A DNA stretch of 64,000 nt from Actinomadura chibensis NBRC 106107. Lineage in GTDB: Bacteria > Actinomycetota > Actinomycetes > Streptosporangiales > Streptosporangiaceae. The stretch spans positions 54,152 through 118,151 of the forward strand of contig NZ_BCQP01000045.1 in NCBI RefSeq assembly GCF_001552135.1, written 5' to 3'. Position numbers and translations under genes: made by a program. The notes below the pieces were generated by a model. It did not search any database. It saw only the letters and a list, made by a program, of their open reading frames with translations, and was not told where the DNA came from. Positions 7,916 through 15,865 of this stretch are shown one piece after another (the first letter of the stretch is position 1; each line of letters starts with the position of its first letter).

Positions 7916-9186
7916 CGGACGTCCGCCCGCACCCGGCGACCGGGCAGCCGCACCACGCCTGGCGCTACCGGTGGACGATCCTCGGCGTCGCCACCTTCGT
8001 CCAGGCCGCCTCCGGCTTCTTCGTGCAGGGCATCGGCGCGATGGGCGTCCATCTCCAACGCGATCTGCACCTGAGTACGGCGGAACTGGGATTGCTGCTC
8101 TCGGCCGCCCAACTGGTCCCGCTGGTCGGGCTGCTGGTGGCGGGGGAAATGCTCGACCGCTACAACGAGCGCTGGGTCGTCGGCGCGGGGGCGGGCGTCG
8201 TCGCCGTGAGCCTCGGCCTGGGGAGCATGGCGCCGGGTTATGTGTCGCTGCTTCTCGTCCTGCTGGTGGTCGGCGCGGGGTACAGCACCGTCCAGCCTGG
8301 CGGTAGCAAATCGGTGGCGTCCTGGTTCGGCGAGTCCCAGCGCGGGCTGGCGATGGGCATACGCCAGGCGGGCCTGCCGCTCGGCGGCGTGGTCGCCGCC
8401 GCCGCGATGCCCGTCCTCGCCACCGCCTTCGGCTGGCGGGTCACGCTCACGGTCGGCGGGCTCGTCGCGCTGGCAGGAGCGGCCGCGTTCATGGGCTTCT
8501 ACCGCAGGCCGCCCGTCCGAGGCCGGTCCCTGGAGCGCACACAGCGGGACGTCACGCTCAAGGCCCGGCTGCGGATACTCCGCCAGCCGCCCATGGTGAA
8601 GATCATCCTTTCCGGGGTGTGCCTGGTCTCCGTGCACAGCGCCGTGGGCGTCCTGACCGTGGTGTATCTCCACGAGACGGCGTCGATGGGGGCGGGCGAC
8701 GCGGCCCTCGTCCTGGTGGCGGCCCAAGGAGCGGGCGCCGCCGGACGCGTCTGCCTCGCAGCGTGGAGCGACCGCGGCGGATCGTCCGGACGCTACGGCA
8801 CCGTCATGACCTGCATGGTCGCCGTGACCGCGGGGATGGCGGCGCTGATGACCCCGGCCGGACACTCGCCCATCGCGGCCTCCCTGCTGTTCCTCTGGCT
8901 CGGCTTCTTCGGAATCGGCTGGTACGGGCCGTGGGTCGCCCACCTGGCCGAATCGGCGCCGCCCGGCCAGACCGGATTCGCCATCGGCCTGGCCATGGCC
9001 GTCACCCAGATCGCCGTCATCCTCGCCCCGCCGTCCCTCGGCCTGCTCAAGGACGCGACCCACAGCTTCACCCCGGTCTGGGGGGCCCTCTCCGCGATGA
9101 CCGTCCTCGCCCTGGTGATGAGTTCTCGCGTCCGGACCCGTCATACCTGTGACAGGACGCGACGAGGCGGAAGGGTGAGGTCATGA
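7912..9186 (+). CDS. MFS transporter
   Basis: 424 residues from a GTG that overlaps the preceding stop by four bases. There are about twelve membrane segments. The N-terminal half has ATFVQAASGFFVQGIGAMG and a loop 2-3 motif AGEMLDRYNERW. The central cytoplasmic loop is rich in Arg (about residues 200-225). It resembles CynX/NarK-like or metabolite:H+ MFS carriers; no substrate can be assigned. The gene is coupled at both ends, to the GNAT remnant before it and the sigma factor after it (ATGA). Confidence 0.82.
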   Translation: MTDVRPHPATGQPHHAWRYRWTILGVATFVQAASGFFVQGIGAMGVHLQRDLHLSTAELGLLLSAAQLVPLVGLLVAGEMLDRYNERWVVGAGAGVVAVSLGLGSMAPGYVSLLLVLLVVGAGYSTVQPGGSKSVASWFGESQRGLAMGIRQAGLPLGGVVAAAAMPVLATAFGWRVTLTVGGLVALAGAAAFMGFYRRPPVRGRSLERTQRDVTLKARLRILRQPPMVKIILSGVCLVSVHSAVGVLTVVYLHETASMGAGDAALVLVAAQGAGAAGRVCLAAWSDRGGSSGRYGTVMTCMVAVTAGMAALMTPAGHSPIAASLLFLWLGFFGIGWYGPWVAHLAESAPPGQTGFAIGLAMAVTQIAVILAPPSLGLLKDATHSFTPVWGALSAMTVLALVMSSRVRTRHTCDRTRRGGRVRS

Positions 9187-10172
9187 AGGCGAACACGCTG
9201 CTGGAGGAGCTGGGCGTGAGCGGTATGGACGAGGTCGACGAGCCGGCGTTCTCCGGCCTGGCGGAGCGGCACCGGCGGGAGCTGCACGTGCACTGCTACC
9301 GGATGCTCGGGTCGTTCGAGGACGCGGAGGACACCGTCCAGGAGACGTTCCTGCGCGCCTGGCGTCGGCGGGAGACCTTCGTGGGACGGTCGACGTTCCG
9401 GGCCTGGCTGTACCGGATCGCCACCAACGCCTGCCTGGACCTGCTCGCCCGGCGCCGCCCGGAGCCCGCGTCCGGCGGCGAGGTGCCCTGGCTCCAGCCC
9501 TACCCGGACCGGCTGCTGGACGAGCTGCCCGCCGGCGACGCCGACGAGCCGGAGAGCGTCGCCGTCGCGCGGGAGACGATCGAGCTGGCGTACCTGGTCG
9601 CGGTCCAGCACCTCGCGCCGCGGCCACGGGCCGTGCTGATCCTGCGGGACGTGCTCGGCTGGCCCGCCAAGGACGTCGCGGAACTCCTCGGGGACTCGGT
9701 CAACTCCGTCAACAGCGCGTTGCAGCGGGCCCGCGCCGGTATGCGGGAGCACCTGCCCGCCGAGCGCCAGGACTGGACGGGCAGCGACGAAGACGCCGAA
9801 ACACGCGAACTGGTGCGCCGCTACACCGAAGCCAGCGTGGCCACGGACATCGACGCGCTCGCCGCGATGCTGCGCGACGACGTCCGCTTCTCGATGCCGC
9901 CGACGCCGGGGCTGCACGTCGGCCGGGACACGATCGTGAACGGCTGGGTCGAGAGCGGTTTCGACGAACTGAAGGGCCTGCGCGGCCTCCCGACCGCCGT
10001 GAACCGGCAGCCCGCCGTCGCCTTCTACCTGTGGCGCGAGCGCGAGGGCGCGTACCTGCCGCTGACGATCGACGTCCTGCGCGTCACCGGCGGGACGATC
10101 ACTGAGATCATCACCTTCCACGACGACCGTTTCCCGCGGCTCGGGCTGCCCGAGCGCCTCCCGGCCGAGTAG
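9183..10172 (+). CDS. ECF-type sigma factor with C-terminal SnoaL-like domain
   Basis: 329 residues. Region 2 runs from about residue 25 to 95 (HRRELHVHCYRMLGSFEDAEDTVQ at its start). Region 4 is about 145-195, with LAPRPRAVLILRDVLGW and an ALQRARAGM helix. A SnoaL/NTF2-like domain fills 210-325. This architecture matches the SigG/TIGR02960-type sigma-70 group, where the C-terminal domain regulates activity in place of a classical anti-sigma factor. ATG 9183 overlaps the transporter stop, and AGGGTGAGG precedes it. Co-transcription with the transporter suggests a common stress or solute signal. Confidence 0.88.
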   Translation: MKANTLLEELGVSGMDEVDEPAFSGLAERHRRELHVHCYRMLGSFEDAEDTVQETFLRAWRRRETFVGRSTFRAWLYRIATNACLDLLARRRPEPASGGEVPWLQPYPDRLLDELPAGDADEPESVAVARETIELAYLVAVQHLAPRPRAVLILRDVLGWPAKDVAELLGDSVNSVNSALQRARAGMREHLPAERQDWTGSDEDAETRELVRRYTEASVATDIDALAAMLRDDVRFSMPPTPGLHVGRDTIVNGWVESGFDELKGLRGLPTAVNRQPAVAFYLWREREGAYLPLTIDVLRVTGGTITEIITFHDDRFPRLGLPERLPAE

Positions 10173-10177
10173 TCCCG

Positions 10178-10447
10178 GTGCGGACGCTCGCGCTGCGCGG
10201 CGGCGTGCGTGTCGCGGTGGTCGCCGCCGAATGGCGCGACGCGTTCGGCGTCGTCACCCATGGGCGGGTGCAACTGGAACTCCGCAATGGCGAGCCCGGC
10301 CCGGTCCTCGGCCCCGACGCGGGGTTCTGGCTCCGGGGCACCGGCGTCCGAGCCCTGCGCAACCCAGACCGCCGCACGGCCAAGGTGCGCATCGTCACCC
10401 GCCAGTCGACAAACTCCGACGCCCGTCACCGAACAACGGAGCACAAC
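10178..10447 (+). other. cupin-like reading frame continuous with the DUF6069 gene
   Basis: From a GTG at 10178, five bases after the sigma gene, about 75 residues look like a small cupin barrel (VVTHGRVQLEL, then GPDAGFWLRGTGVRALRNP). The frame then runs without a stop into the DUF6069 protein starting at 10448. Either a two-domain fusion is made, or the cupin stop codon has been lost and an internal start is used. The segment is shorter than usual cupins (about 100 residues). Confidence 0.4.
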
Positions 10448-10870
10448 ATGAACGACACCAGGATCGCCGCAGCCCCGGCATCACACCGATTCCGTGGCCT
10501 CGCGATCAGGGGCTTGATCGCCACACTCGCAGCGATGGCGGCCACCACCCTCGCCGCCGCACTCGCCCGAACAGCCGGAGCCGACTTCGAAATCCCCGCC
10601 GACGGCGAGCCAATTCCCCTGCCCGGATTCGCCGTCGTGACGGGCTTCTTCTGCCTCGTGGGCACCGCCATAGCCGCCGCACTCCTCCGCTGGAGCGCCC
10701 GCCCCGCCACACGATTCCTCTGGACGACGGTGTCACTGACCGCGATCTCGCTGATCCCGCCCCTGATCTCCGGCGCGAACACCGCCACAACCACGGCCCT
10801 TCTCGCCCTGCACCTCGTCCCCGCGGCGATAATGATCCCCACCCTGACCCGAACCCTCCAAACCCCGTGA
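10448..10870 (+). CDS. DUF6069-family membrane protein
   Basis: 140 residues from an internal ATG at 10448, supported by GGAG six bases upstream. Four hydrophobic stretches are visible: LAIRGLIATLAAMAATTLAA, a segment from GFAVVTGFF, one from FLWTTVSLTAISL and a C-terminal TALLALHLVPAAIMIPTL. LHLVPAAIMIPTL at the end is typical of DUF6069 proteins, small four-helix membrane proteins of unknown function in actinomycetes. It follows the ECF sigma factor and the cupin-like frame in the same direction. Confidence 0.65.
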   Translation: MNDTRIAAAPASHRFRGLAIRGLIATLAAMAATTLAAALARTAGADFEIPADGEPIPLPGFAVVTGFFCLVGTAIAAALLRWSARPATRFLWTTVSLTAISLIPPLISGANTATTTALLALHLVPAAIMIPTLTRTLQTP

Positions 10871-10935
10871 CAAGGCCACCGCACCCCAAGCCGTCTCTCG
10901 TGCTCACTTCGGTGTCCAGGTCGACGAGCGCAGGG

Positions 10936-11628
10936 TCAGTCGGTGGGGGAGACCAGGCCGATCCGGTAGGCGAGGACGACGGCCTGGACTCGGTCGCGCA
11001 GGCCGAGTTTGGCGAGAATCCTCGACACGTAGGTCTTGACCGTCTCGGGGGTGATGAAGAGCTCCGCGGCGATCTCCGCGTTCGACAGCCCCTCGGCGAT
11101 CTGCCGGAGCACCTCCAGCTCGCGCGGGGTCAGTGCCCGTACCACGTCCTCCCTGGCCGACCGGGAGGTATCGGCCGGGCGCAGGTGCTCGGCGAAGTGG
11201 CCGATGAGGTGGCGGGTGACGGCGGGGGCCAGCAGGGCCTCGCCCCTGGCGACCGTCCGGACGCCGTTGACCAGCTCCGCCGGGGGCGCGTCCTTGAGGA
11301 GGAAGCCGCTGGCCCCGGCCCGCAGCGCGTCGTAGACGTAGGCGTCGACGTTGAAGGTGGTGACGACCAGCACCTTCGGTGGCGCCTCGGCGTCGGGACC
11401 GGCCAGTTGCCGGGTCGCCTGGATGCCGCCGAGCAGGGGCATCCGGATGTCCATCACCACCACGTCGGGCCGCAGGCGCCCCGCGGCCTGGACCGCCTCG
11501 TGCCCGTTCTCGGCCTCCCCGACGACCTCCATGTCGGGCTGGGCGGCGAAGATGGTGACGTAGCCGGTGCGCACCAGTGCCTGATCGTCGCAGACGAGCA
11601 CACGGATCGGTGGCGGCGCATCGCTCAC
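10936..11628 (-). CDS. NarL/LuxR-family response regulator
   Basis: 230 residues from a GTG at 11628, four bases after the kinase stop, with GGAGTGA upstream. The receiver domain has the acidic pair CDDQ at 14-15, phospho-acceptor Asp60 in VVVMDIRMP and the conserved Lys in FLLKDA. A LuxR helix-turn-helix follows (LTPRELEVLRQIAEGLSN and then TVKTYVSRILAKLGLRDR). All catalytic residues are present, so it is a standard phosphorylation-activated regulator. It is the last gene of the CPBP protease-kinase-regulator operon and almost certainly is phosphorylated by the kinase upstream. Confidence 0.92.
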   Translation of the reverse strand: MSDAPPPIRVLVCDDQALVRTGYVTIFAAQPDMEVVGEAENGHEAVQAAGRLRPDVVVMDIRMPLLGGIQATRQLAGPDAEAPPKVLVVTTFNVDAYVYDALRAGASGFLLKDAPPAELVNGVRTVARGEALLAPAVTRHLIGHFAEHLRPADTSRSAREDVVRALTPRELEVLRQIAEGLSNAEIAAELFITPETVKTYVSRILAKLGLRDRVQAVVLAYRIGLVSPTD

Positions 11629-11632
11629 GGGG

Positions 11633-12844
11633 TCACTCCGATGCGGGCTTGGACGGGATCGTGGCGTGGACCTCGAACCCGCCTTCGGGCCGGGGTCCGG
11701 CCTCCAGTTCACCATCGACCATCCGCGCCCGTGCGCGCAGCCCCGCCAGTCCACGCCCGCCCGCGGGGGCCGCTTCCCGGACGGCGGGTGCGGCCGCCGG
11801 GGAGGCGTCGGTGGTCACCGTGATCTCGATGCGCTCCTCGCCGTGCCGGACCAGGACCTGTGTCGGCTGCCCGGCGGCGTACTTCATCGCGTTGGTGAGC
11901 GCCTCCTGCACCACCCTGTACGCGGCCAGTTCCACGTCCACGGACTGCGCTCGCCGCTCGCCCCGCTCGCTGAACTCGACCGGCTGCCCCGACCTGCGGG
12001 CCTGTTCGACCAGGTCCCCGAGCCGTCCCAGGGCGGGCGCCTGGTCCGCGCGCGCCGGGTCGGCGGACGCCGACTCGCCGGTCGCCTCCAGCACGTCGAG
12101 CAGGTAGCGCAGCTCTGCCAGCGCCCGACGGCCGGTGTCGCTGATGGCCGAGAGTCCCTCGCCCGCCTTGTCCGGTGCGGAGGTGAGGACGAACTGTGCC
12201 GCGTCCGCCTGGACCACCATGGCCGTCACATGATGGGTGACCACGTCGTGCAACTCGCTGGCGATTCGTGCCCGCTCCGCGGCCGTGGCCACGTCGGCGG
12301 CCAGCCGCCGCCGCTGCGCCTCTTCCGTCCGCCGTGTGCGCACGATGCTTCCCACCAGCCAGAACGCGGCCAGAACCAGGTAGAACGCGAGATAGTCCGC
12401 GATGCCCAGCGGTGAGCCGAGCCGGTCCAGGACGAGGGCCAGCGCGGCATAGCCCGCGCTCACCACGCCCGCCAGACCATGGCGGAAACGGACCTGGTGG
12501 GCGCCGGCCGAGTACAGGGCCAGGTAGAGTCCCAGACTCCCGAACGTCGTCGCGAAGCCCAGCGCCTGGTACGCGGCGAACGGGCCCGCGACGACGGCCA
12601 GACAGCCCGCGGGCCACCTCCGGCGGACCGCCAGCGGCAGTGTCTGGGCCAGGATCAGCCCGACGCTCAGCGCGCTCGCCGGCCGCTCGGGCAGATCTCC
12701 GATCTGCGCTCCGATGCCGGACAGGGTGGGAACGAAGGCCAACAGGGCCAGCGCCAGGGCGAGGAAGCCGTCCTTGAGGAAGGCGTCCCGCTCCTTCCAC
12801 CAGTCGAGCGGCGCACGGCTCCAGGGCGCCTGAGCGGACATCAC
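11633..12844 (-). CDS. membrane sensor histidine kinase (HisKA_3 type)
   Basis: 403 residues. Five or six hydrophobic segments fill residues 25-170, with almost no extracytoplasmic loop, so the stimulus is probably sensed in or at the membrane. The phosphorylation site is ELHDVVTHHV near residue 197, and a HATPase_c domain follows (EALTNAMKYA N-box, GGRGLAGLRARA G-box). GTG 12844 is favoured over ATG 12841 by GGAGGA spacing. The gene sits 15 bases after the CPBP protease and 4 bases before the regulator. The partners resemble bacitracin- or DesK-like three-component membrane-stress systems. Confidence 0.9.
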   Translation of the reverse strand: MMSAQAPWSRAPLDWWKERDAFLKDGFLALALALLAFVPTLSGIGAQIGDLPERPASALSVGLILAQTLPLAVRRRWPAGCLAVVAGPFAAYQALGFATTFGSLGLYLALYSAGAHQVRFRHGLAGVVSAGYAALALVLDRLGSPLGIADYLAFYLVLAAFWLVGSIVRTRRTEEAQRRRLAADVATAAERARIASELHDVVTHHVTAMVVQADAAQFVLTSAPDKAGEGLSAISDTGRRALAELRYLLDVLEATGESASADPARADQAPALGRLGDLVEQARRSGQPVEFSERGERRAQSVDVELAAYRVVQEALTNAMKYAAGQPTQVLVRHGEERIEITVTTDASPAAAPAVREAAPAGGRGLAGLRARARMVDGELEAGPRPEGGFEVHATIPSKPASE

Positions 12845-12859
12845 TACCGTTTCCTCCGG

Positions 12860-13756
12860 TCAGGCCTGAGTGCGTCGAGCGGATCGCCGGGGCAGCAGAC
12901 GGCCGCCCCGGCGGGCGAGGACGAACATTCGGAAGGCGAGCAGCGTACCGAGGACGACGGGCGCCAGCGCCGCCTCCAGGCCGAAGGCACCGCCGCTCAG
13001 CGCGGCGGACCCATGCACGTCGACGGTGAACAGGCCCTTGGAGGCGTGCCCGGAGACCGGGATGCCGAGCAGTTGCTCGGCGGTGTTCCAGGCGAAGTGC
13101 AGACCCACGACGAACCAGATGTTACGCCGCCACAGGAACGCGGCCCCGAGCATCACGCCCGCCTCCAACGCGATCGCCAGCGCACTCCACGCATTGGCTC
13201 CCGGAGTGCCCAGATGGGCGATGCCGAAGAACAGCCCGGTGATCACGATGGCGGCCCGGCTGCCCCACCTCTGCTCCAGAGCCTGCAGCGCGAGACCGCG
13301 GAACAACAACTCCTCGGTGACCGCGGCGCCGATCTGCACCATGACCGCGGACCAGACGACCGCCATGAAGCCATGGCCCGCCCAGGAGAACGAGTAGCCG
13401 CCGAACGCCGTGATCAGCAAGGCGGACACCGCGACGAAGCCGAGGCCGATCGCGCCGCCCAGCAGCGCCTCCCGGCCCGCTCCCCGGCGGGCGATCTCCG
13501 GCGTCTCGCGTCGCGCGACACGACGCGTGACCAGCCAGTACACGGCCACCGCGGCCACCGCGCCCAGCGCCGGAACCGGACCAGGCCCCGTCGCGGTCAG
13601 ACCCGAGACCAAGCCGACGCCGACCATGCCCGTCAGCATCCAGCCGAGCGGAGAGCGGACGATCCGGCCGAGACGACCACCGCGAGCGTCGTGACCGTCG
13701 GGGCCCGTGTCCGGGCAGGGGCCTCCGTCGTGCCGCGCGGTGGACGTCGTACTCAT
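12860..13756 (-). CDS. CPBP-family intramembrane glutamic/CAAX-like protease
   Basis: 298 residues. After a 25-residue hydrophilic N-terminus come about eight membrane segments. The CPBP/Abi motifs are complete: EELLFRG (paired Glu and Arg), FFGIAHLG and a final HFAWN. It is therefore a likely active intramembrane peptidase rather than a degenerate relative. It is the first gene of an operon with a histidine kinase and response regulator, which suggests it processes a membrane signal for, or is controlled by, that two-component system. Confidence 0.88.
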   Translation of the reverse strand: MSTTSTARHDGGPCPDTGPDGHDARGGRLGRIVRSPLGWMLTGMVGVGLVSGLTATGPGPVPALGAVAAVAVYWLVTRRVARRETPEIARRGAGREALLGGAIGLGFVAVSALLITAFGGYSFSWAGHGFMAVVWSAVMVQIGAAVTEELLFRGLALQALEQRWGSRAAIVITGLFFGIAHLGTPGANAWSALAIALEAGVMLGAAFLWRRNIWFVVGLHFAWNTAEQLLGIPVSGHASKGLFTVDVHGSAALSGGAFGLEAALAPVVLGTLLAFRMFVLARRGGRLLPRRSARRTQA

Positions 13757-13829
13757 CGTGGCCTCCTCTGTAGCGGTCGCACCGGCTGCGACCCGACGAC
13801 CACGCTAAAAATCCGGCGCCGTCCACGAA

Positions 13830-14037
13830 TCACCCGCACATGGACAGCTCTTGTAGCTCTCGCGGGGGATGCGCCCCGAAAGCGGTGAGTTCGTCCTGCA
13901 AATCGCGCTGGAACCTGAGCACATTGATGAGCAGCACAGCGTCGGACCGCTCCTGAGCCGACACCCCGGAGAGCGGTAGGCCCCCGAAATGAGCGACGAT
14001 GAGTGAAATCGCATCATCCGCTTGGTGAAGCAGGACG
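13830..14037 (-). pseudogene. possible remnant of a small coding gene
   Basis: The 466-bp stretch 13757-14222 has no convincing intact gene. On the minus strand one frame ends at 13830 and reads as a plausible amphipathic protein (IVAHFGGLPLSG, QERSDAVLLINVLRFQRDL, ELQELSMCG). It has normal actinomycete codon use for about 57 codons but no ATG or GTG start. It may be the 3' remnant of a truncated gene. The upstream side of the stretch holds the promoter of the CPBP operon. Confidence 0.25.
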
Positions 14038-14222
14038 AGCCCGCGTCTGGCTGGGGGTTTGGGACTCGTCGGACGTCATGCCGGTGTGCAGGGGAGACGA
14101 CGACGGGCTTGGCGGAAGAGGGCTGCCGCTCGTGGCGGCTCTGGCGGCTGGGTGCGGGGCCTATCGCGTCCTGCCGTGTGGGAAATGGGTGTGGGCTCGG
14201 GTCGAGCGAAAGGGTGTGTGAG

Positions 14223-14603
14223 GTGGCGCGGGGTGTGTGTCAGGCGGTCGCGCGGTGGCGGCTCGTCCTGGAAGTGCGGACGCACCTGGGCCATGAGGAG
14301 GCGGTCAGGAGATTGGAGCTGCTCCGGGTGGCGCTCATGCCGAAGGGGTGGCGGAGCGTCGGGCTGTACGAGAAGCGGGAGTTTCGGTTCCCGGTTCCGC
14401 TGCTGTGGGTCTATGCGAGTGGGGCGGCCGATGACGTCGGGGCCGTGGTCACCGTCCGGGCCGTGCCGGGTGAGGCGTGGGGCTACTTCGAGGCGGGGGA
14501 CGGGCGGGGCGGGTTCGTGTCGCCGTGCGGGGACGTCGAGGCCGCGGCCGAGGCGCTCGACTTGATCCTGAAGGACCGCATGTTCCCCCGCCGGGACTGG
14601 TAG
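14223..14603 (+). CDS. hypothetical protein
   Basis: 126 residues from a GTG at 14223, with AAGGG eight bases upstream; an in-frame GTG at 14214 is possible. I do not recognise the family with certainty. It starts ARGVCQAVARWRLVLEV, has a middle segment GLYEKREFRFPVPLLWVYA and ends with VEAAAEALDLILKDRMF. This recalls the short actinomycete proteins often found beside DUF397/helix-turn-helix genes. It is soluble with no Cys cluster or signal peptide. The base composition is somewhat richer in GTG/GGG runs than the neighbours. Confidence 0.55.
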   Translation: MARGVCQAVARWRLVLEVRTHLGHEEAVRRLELLRVALMPKGWRSVGLYEKREFRFPVPLLWVYASGAADDVGAVVTVRAVPGEAWGYFEAGDGRGGFVSPCGDVEAAAEALDLILKDRMFPRRDW

Positions 14604-14677
14604 CGCTCCCGGTCAGCGGGATCTCCGGAGCCGTCCGCCGTCTCGCTGATTAACGTCGTGGGTCGGACGGAGGACTG

Positions 14678-15859
14678 ATGGACGACCCGACACCCGACGT
14701 GCTCGCTCCCGCCGAACTGGGGCCCGTCACCTTGCGGAACCGCGTGATCAAGGCGGCGACGTACGAGGGGCTCAGCAAGAACAGCCTGGTCACCGATGAG
14801 TTGATCGAGTTCCATGTGCGGCACGCCGCCGGGGGCGTCGGCATGACGACCGTGGCCTACTGCGCGGTCGCGCCGGACGGGCGCACCGAGCGCAAGCAGC
14901 TCCTCTGGACCGACGACGCCCTCCCCGGCCTGCGGAAGCTGACCGAGGCCGTGCACGCCGAGGGCGCCGCCGTCGCCGCGCAGATCGGGCACGCGGGGCC
15001 GGTCGCCGGGTCGAAGAGCAACCGCCTGCCCGCGCTCGCGCCCAGCCGCTTCTACGCGGCCGCCAGCACCGGCTTCACCAAGGCGGCGACGCGGGCCGAC
15101 ATCGAGCGGGTCGTCCAGGGGCACGCGCACGCGGGGCGGATGGCGATCGAGGCCGGGTTCGACGCCGTCGAGATCCACTTGGGCCACAACTACCTGGCCA
15201 GCTCGTTCCTCAGCCCGCGGATCAACCGCCGCAAGGACGAGTACGGCGGCTCGCTGGAGAACCGGGCCCGGCTCTCCCGGGAGATCGCGCGGGCCGTCCG
15301 GGACGCCGTCGGCGACCGCATCGCGATCACCGCAAAGCTCAACATGGACGACGGCGTCCGCCGCGGCTTCCGGCTGGACGAGGCGACCCGGGTCGCGCAA
15401 TGGCTGGAGGCGGACGGCTCCCTCGACGCCCTCGAACTCACCGCGGGCAGCTCGCTGCTCAACCCGATGTACCTGTTCAAGGGGGACGCGCCGCTCCGCG
15501 AGTTCGCCGCCGCCATGCCGCAGCCGGTGCGGCTCGGCATGCGGCTGGTCGGCCGCTGGTTCCTGCACGAATACCCCTACGAGGACCTCTACCTCCTCAA
15601 GGACGCCCGGAAGATCCGCGCCGCGGTGAAGATGCCGCTGATCCTGCTCGGCGGCGTCACCGACAAGGCGGGCATGGACACGGCGATGGCGGAGGGCTTC
15701 CAGTTCGTCGCGATGGGGCGGGCGCTGCTTCGCGAGCCCGACCTGATCAACCGCATCAACGACGAGCCGGACACCAAGTCGCTCTGCATCCACTGCAACA
15801 GGTGCATGCCCACGATCTACAGCGGGACGCGCTGCGTCCTGGTCGAGCAGGCGGGCTGA
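14678..15859 (+). CDS. Old-Yellow-Enzyme family NADH:flavin oxidoreductase
   Basis: 393 residues, GGAGGACTG before ATG. An FMN-binding TIM barrel: VTLRNRVIKAATYEG at the start, AAQIGHAGP, EIHLGHNYLASSFLSP, the family fingerprint YGGSLENRAR, and GGVTDKAGMDTAMAEG for FMN phosphate binding. The C-terminus has CIHCNRC followed by a further Cys (in SGTRC), consistent with the 4Fe-4S site of the 2,4-dienoyl-CoA reductase branch, but the second FAD/NADPH domain of that branch is absent. As the first gene of the steroid operon it may reduce an enone or enoyl-CoA intermediate; this is inference. Confidence 0.88.
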   Translation: MDDPTPDVLAPAELGPVTLRNRVIKAATYEGLSKNSLVTDELIEFHVRHAAGGVGMTTVAYCAVAPDGRTERKQLLWTDDALPGLRKLTEAVHAEGAAVAAQIGHAGPVAGSKSNRLPALAPSRFYAAASTGFTKAATRADIERVVQGHAHAGRMAIEAGFDAVEIHLGHNYLASSFLSPRINRRKDEYGGSLENRARLSREIARAVRDAVGDRIAITAKLNMDDGVRRGFRLDEATRVAQWLEADGSLDALELTAGSSLLNPMYLFKGDAPLREFAAAMPQPVRLGMRLVGRWFLHEYPYEDLYLLKDARKIRAAVKMPLILLGGVTDKAGMDTAMAEGFQFVAMGRALLREPDLINRINDEPDTKSLCIHCNRCMPTIYSGTRCVLVEQAG

Positions 15860-15865
15860 GCGCGC

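Noticed and set aside
14604..14677. KstR-type operator before the steroid operon
   Set aside because: The mycobacterial motif (TnnAACnnGTTnnA) was looked for in the 74-bp leader and is not present; only a lone TTAACG was seen.
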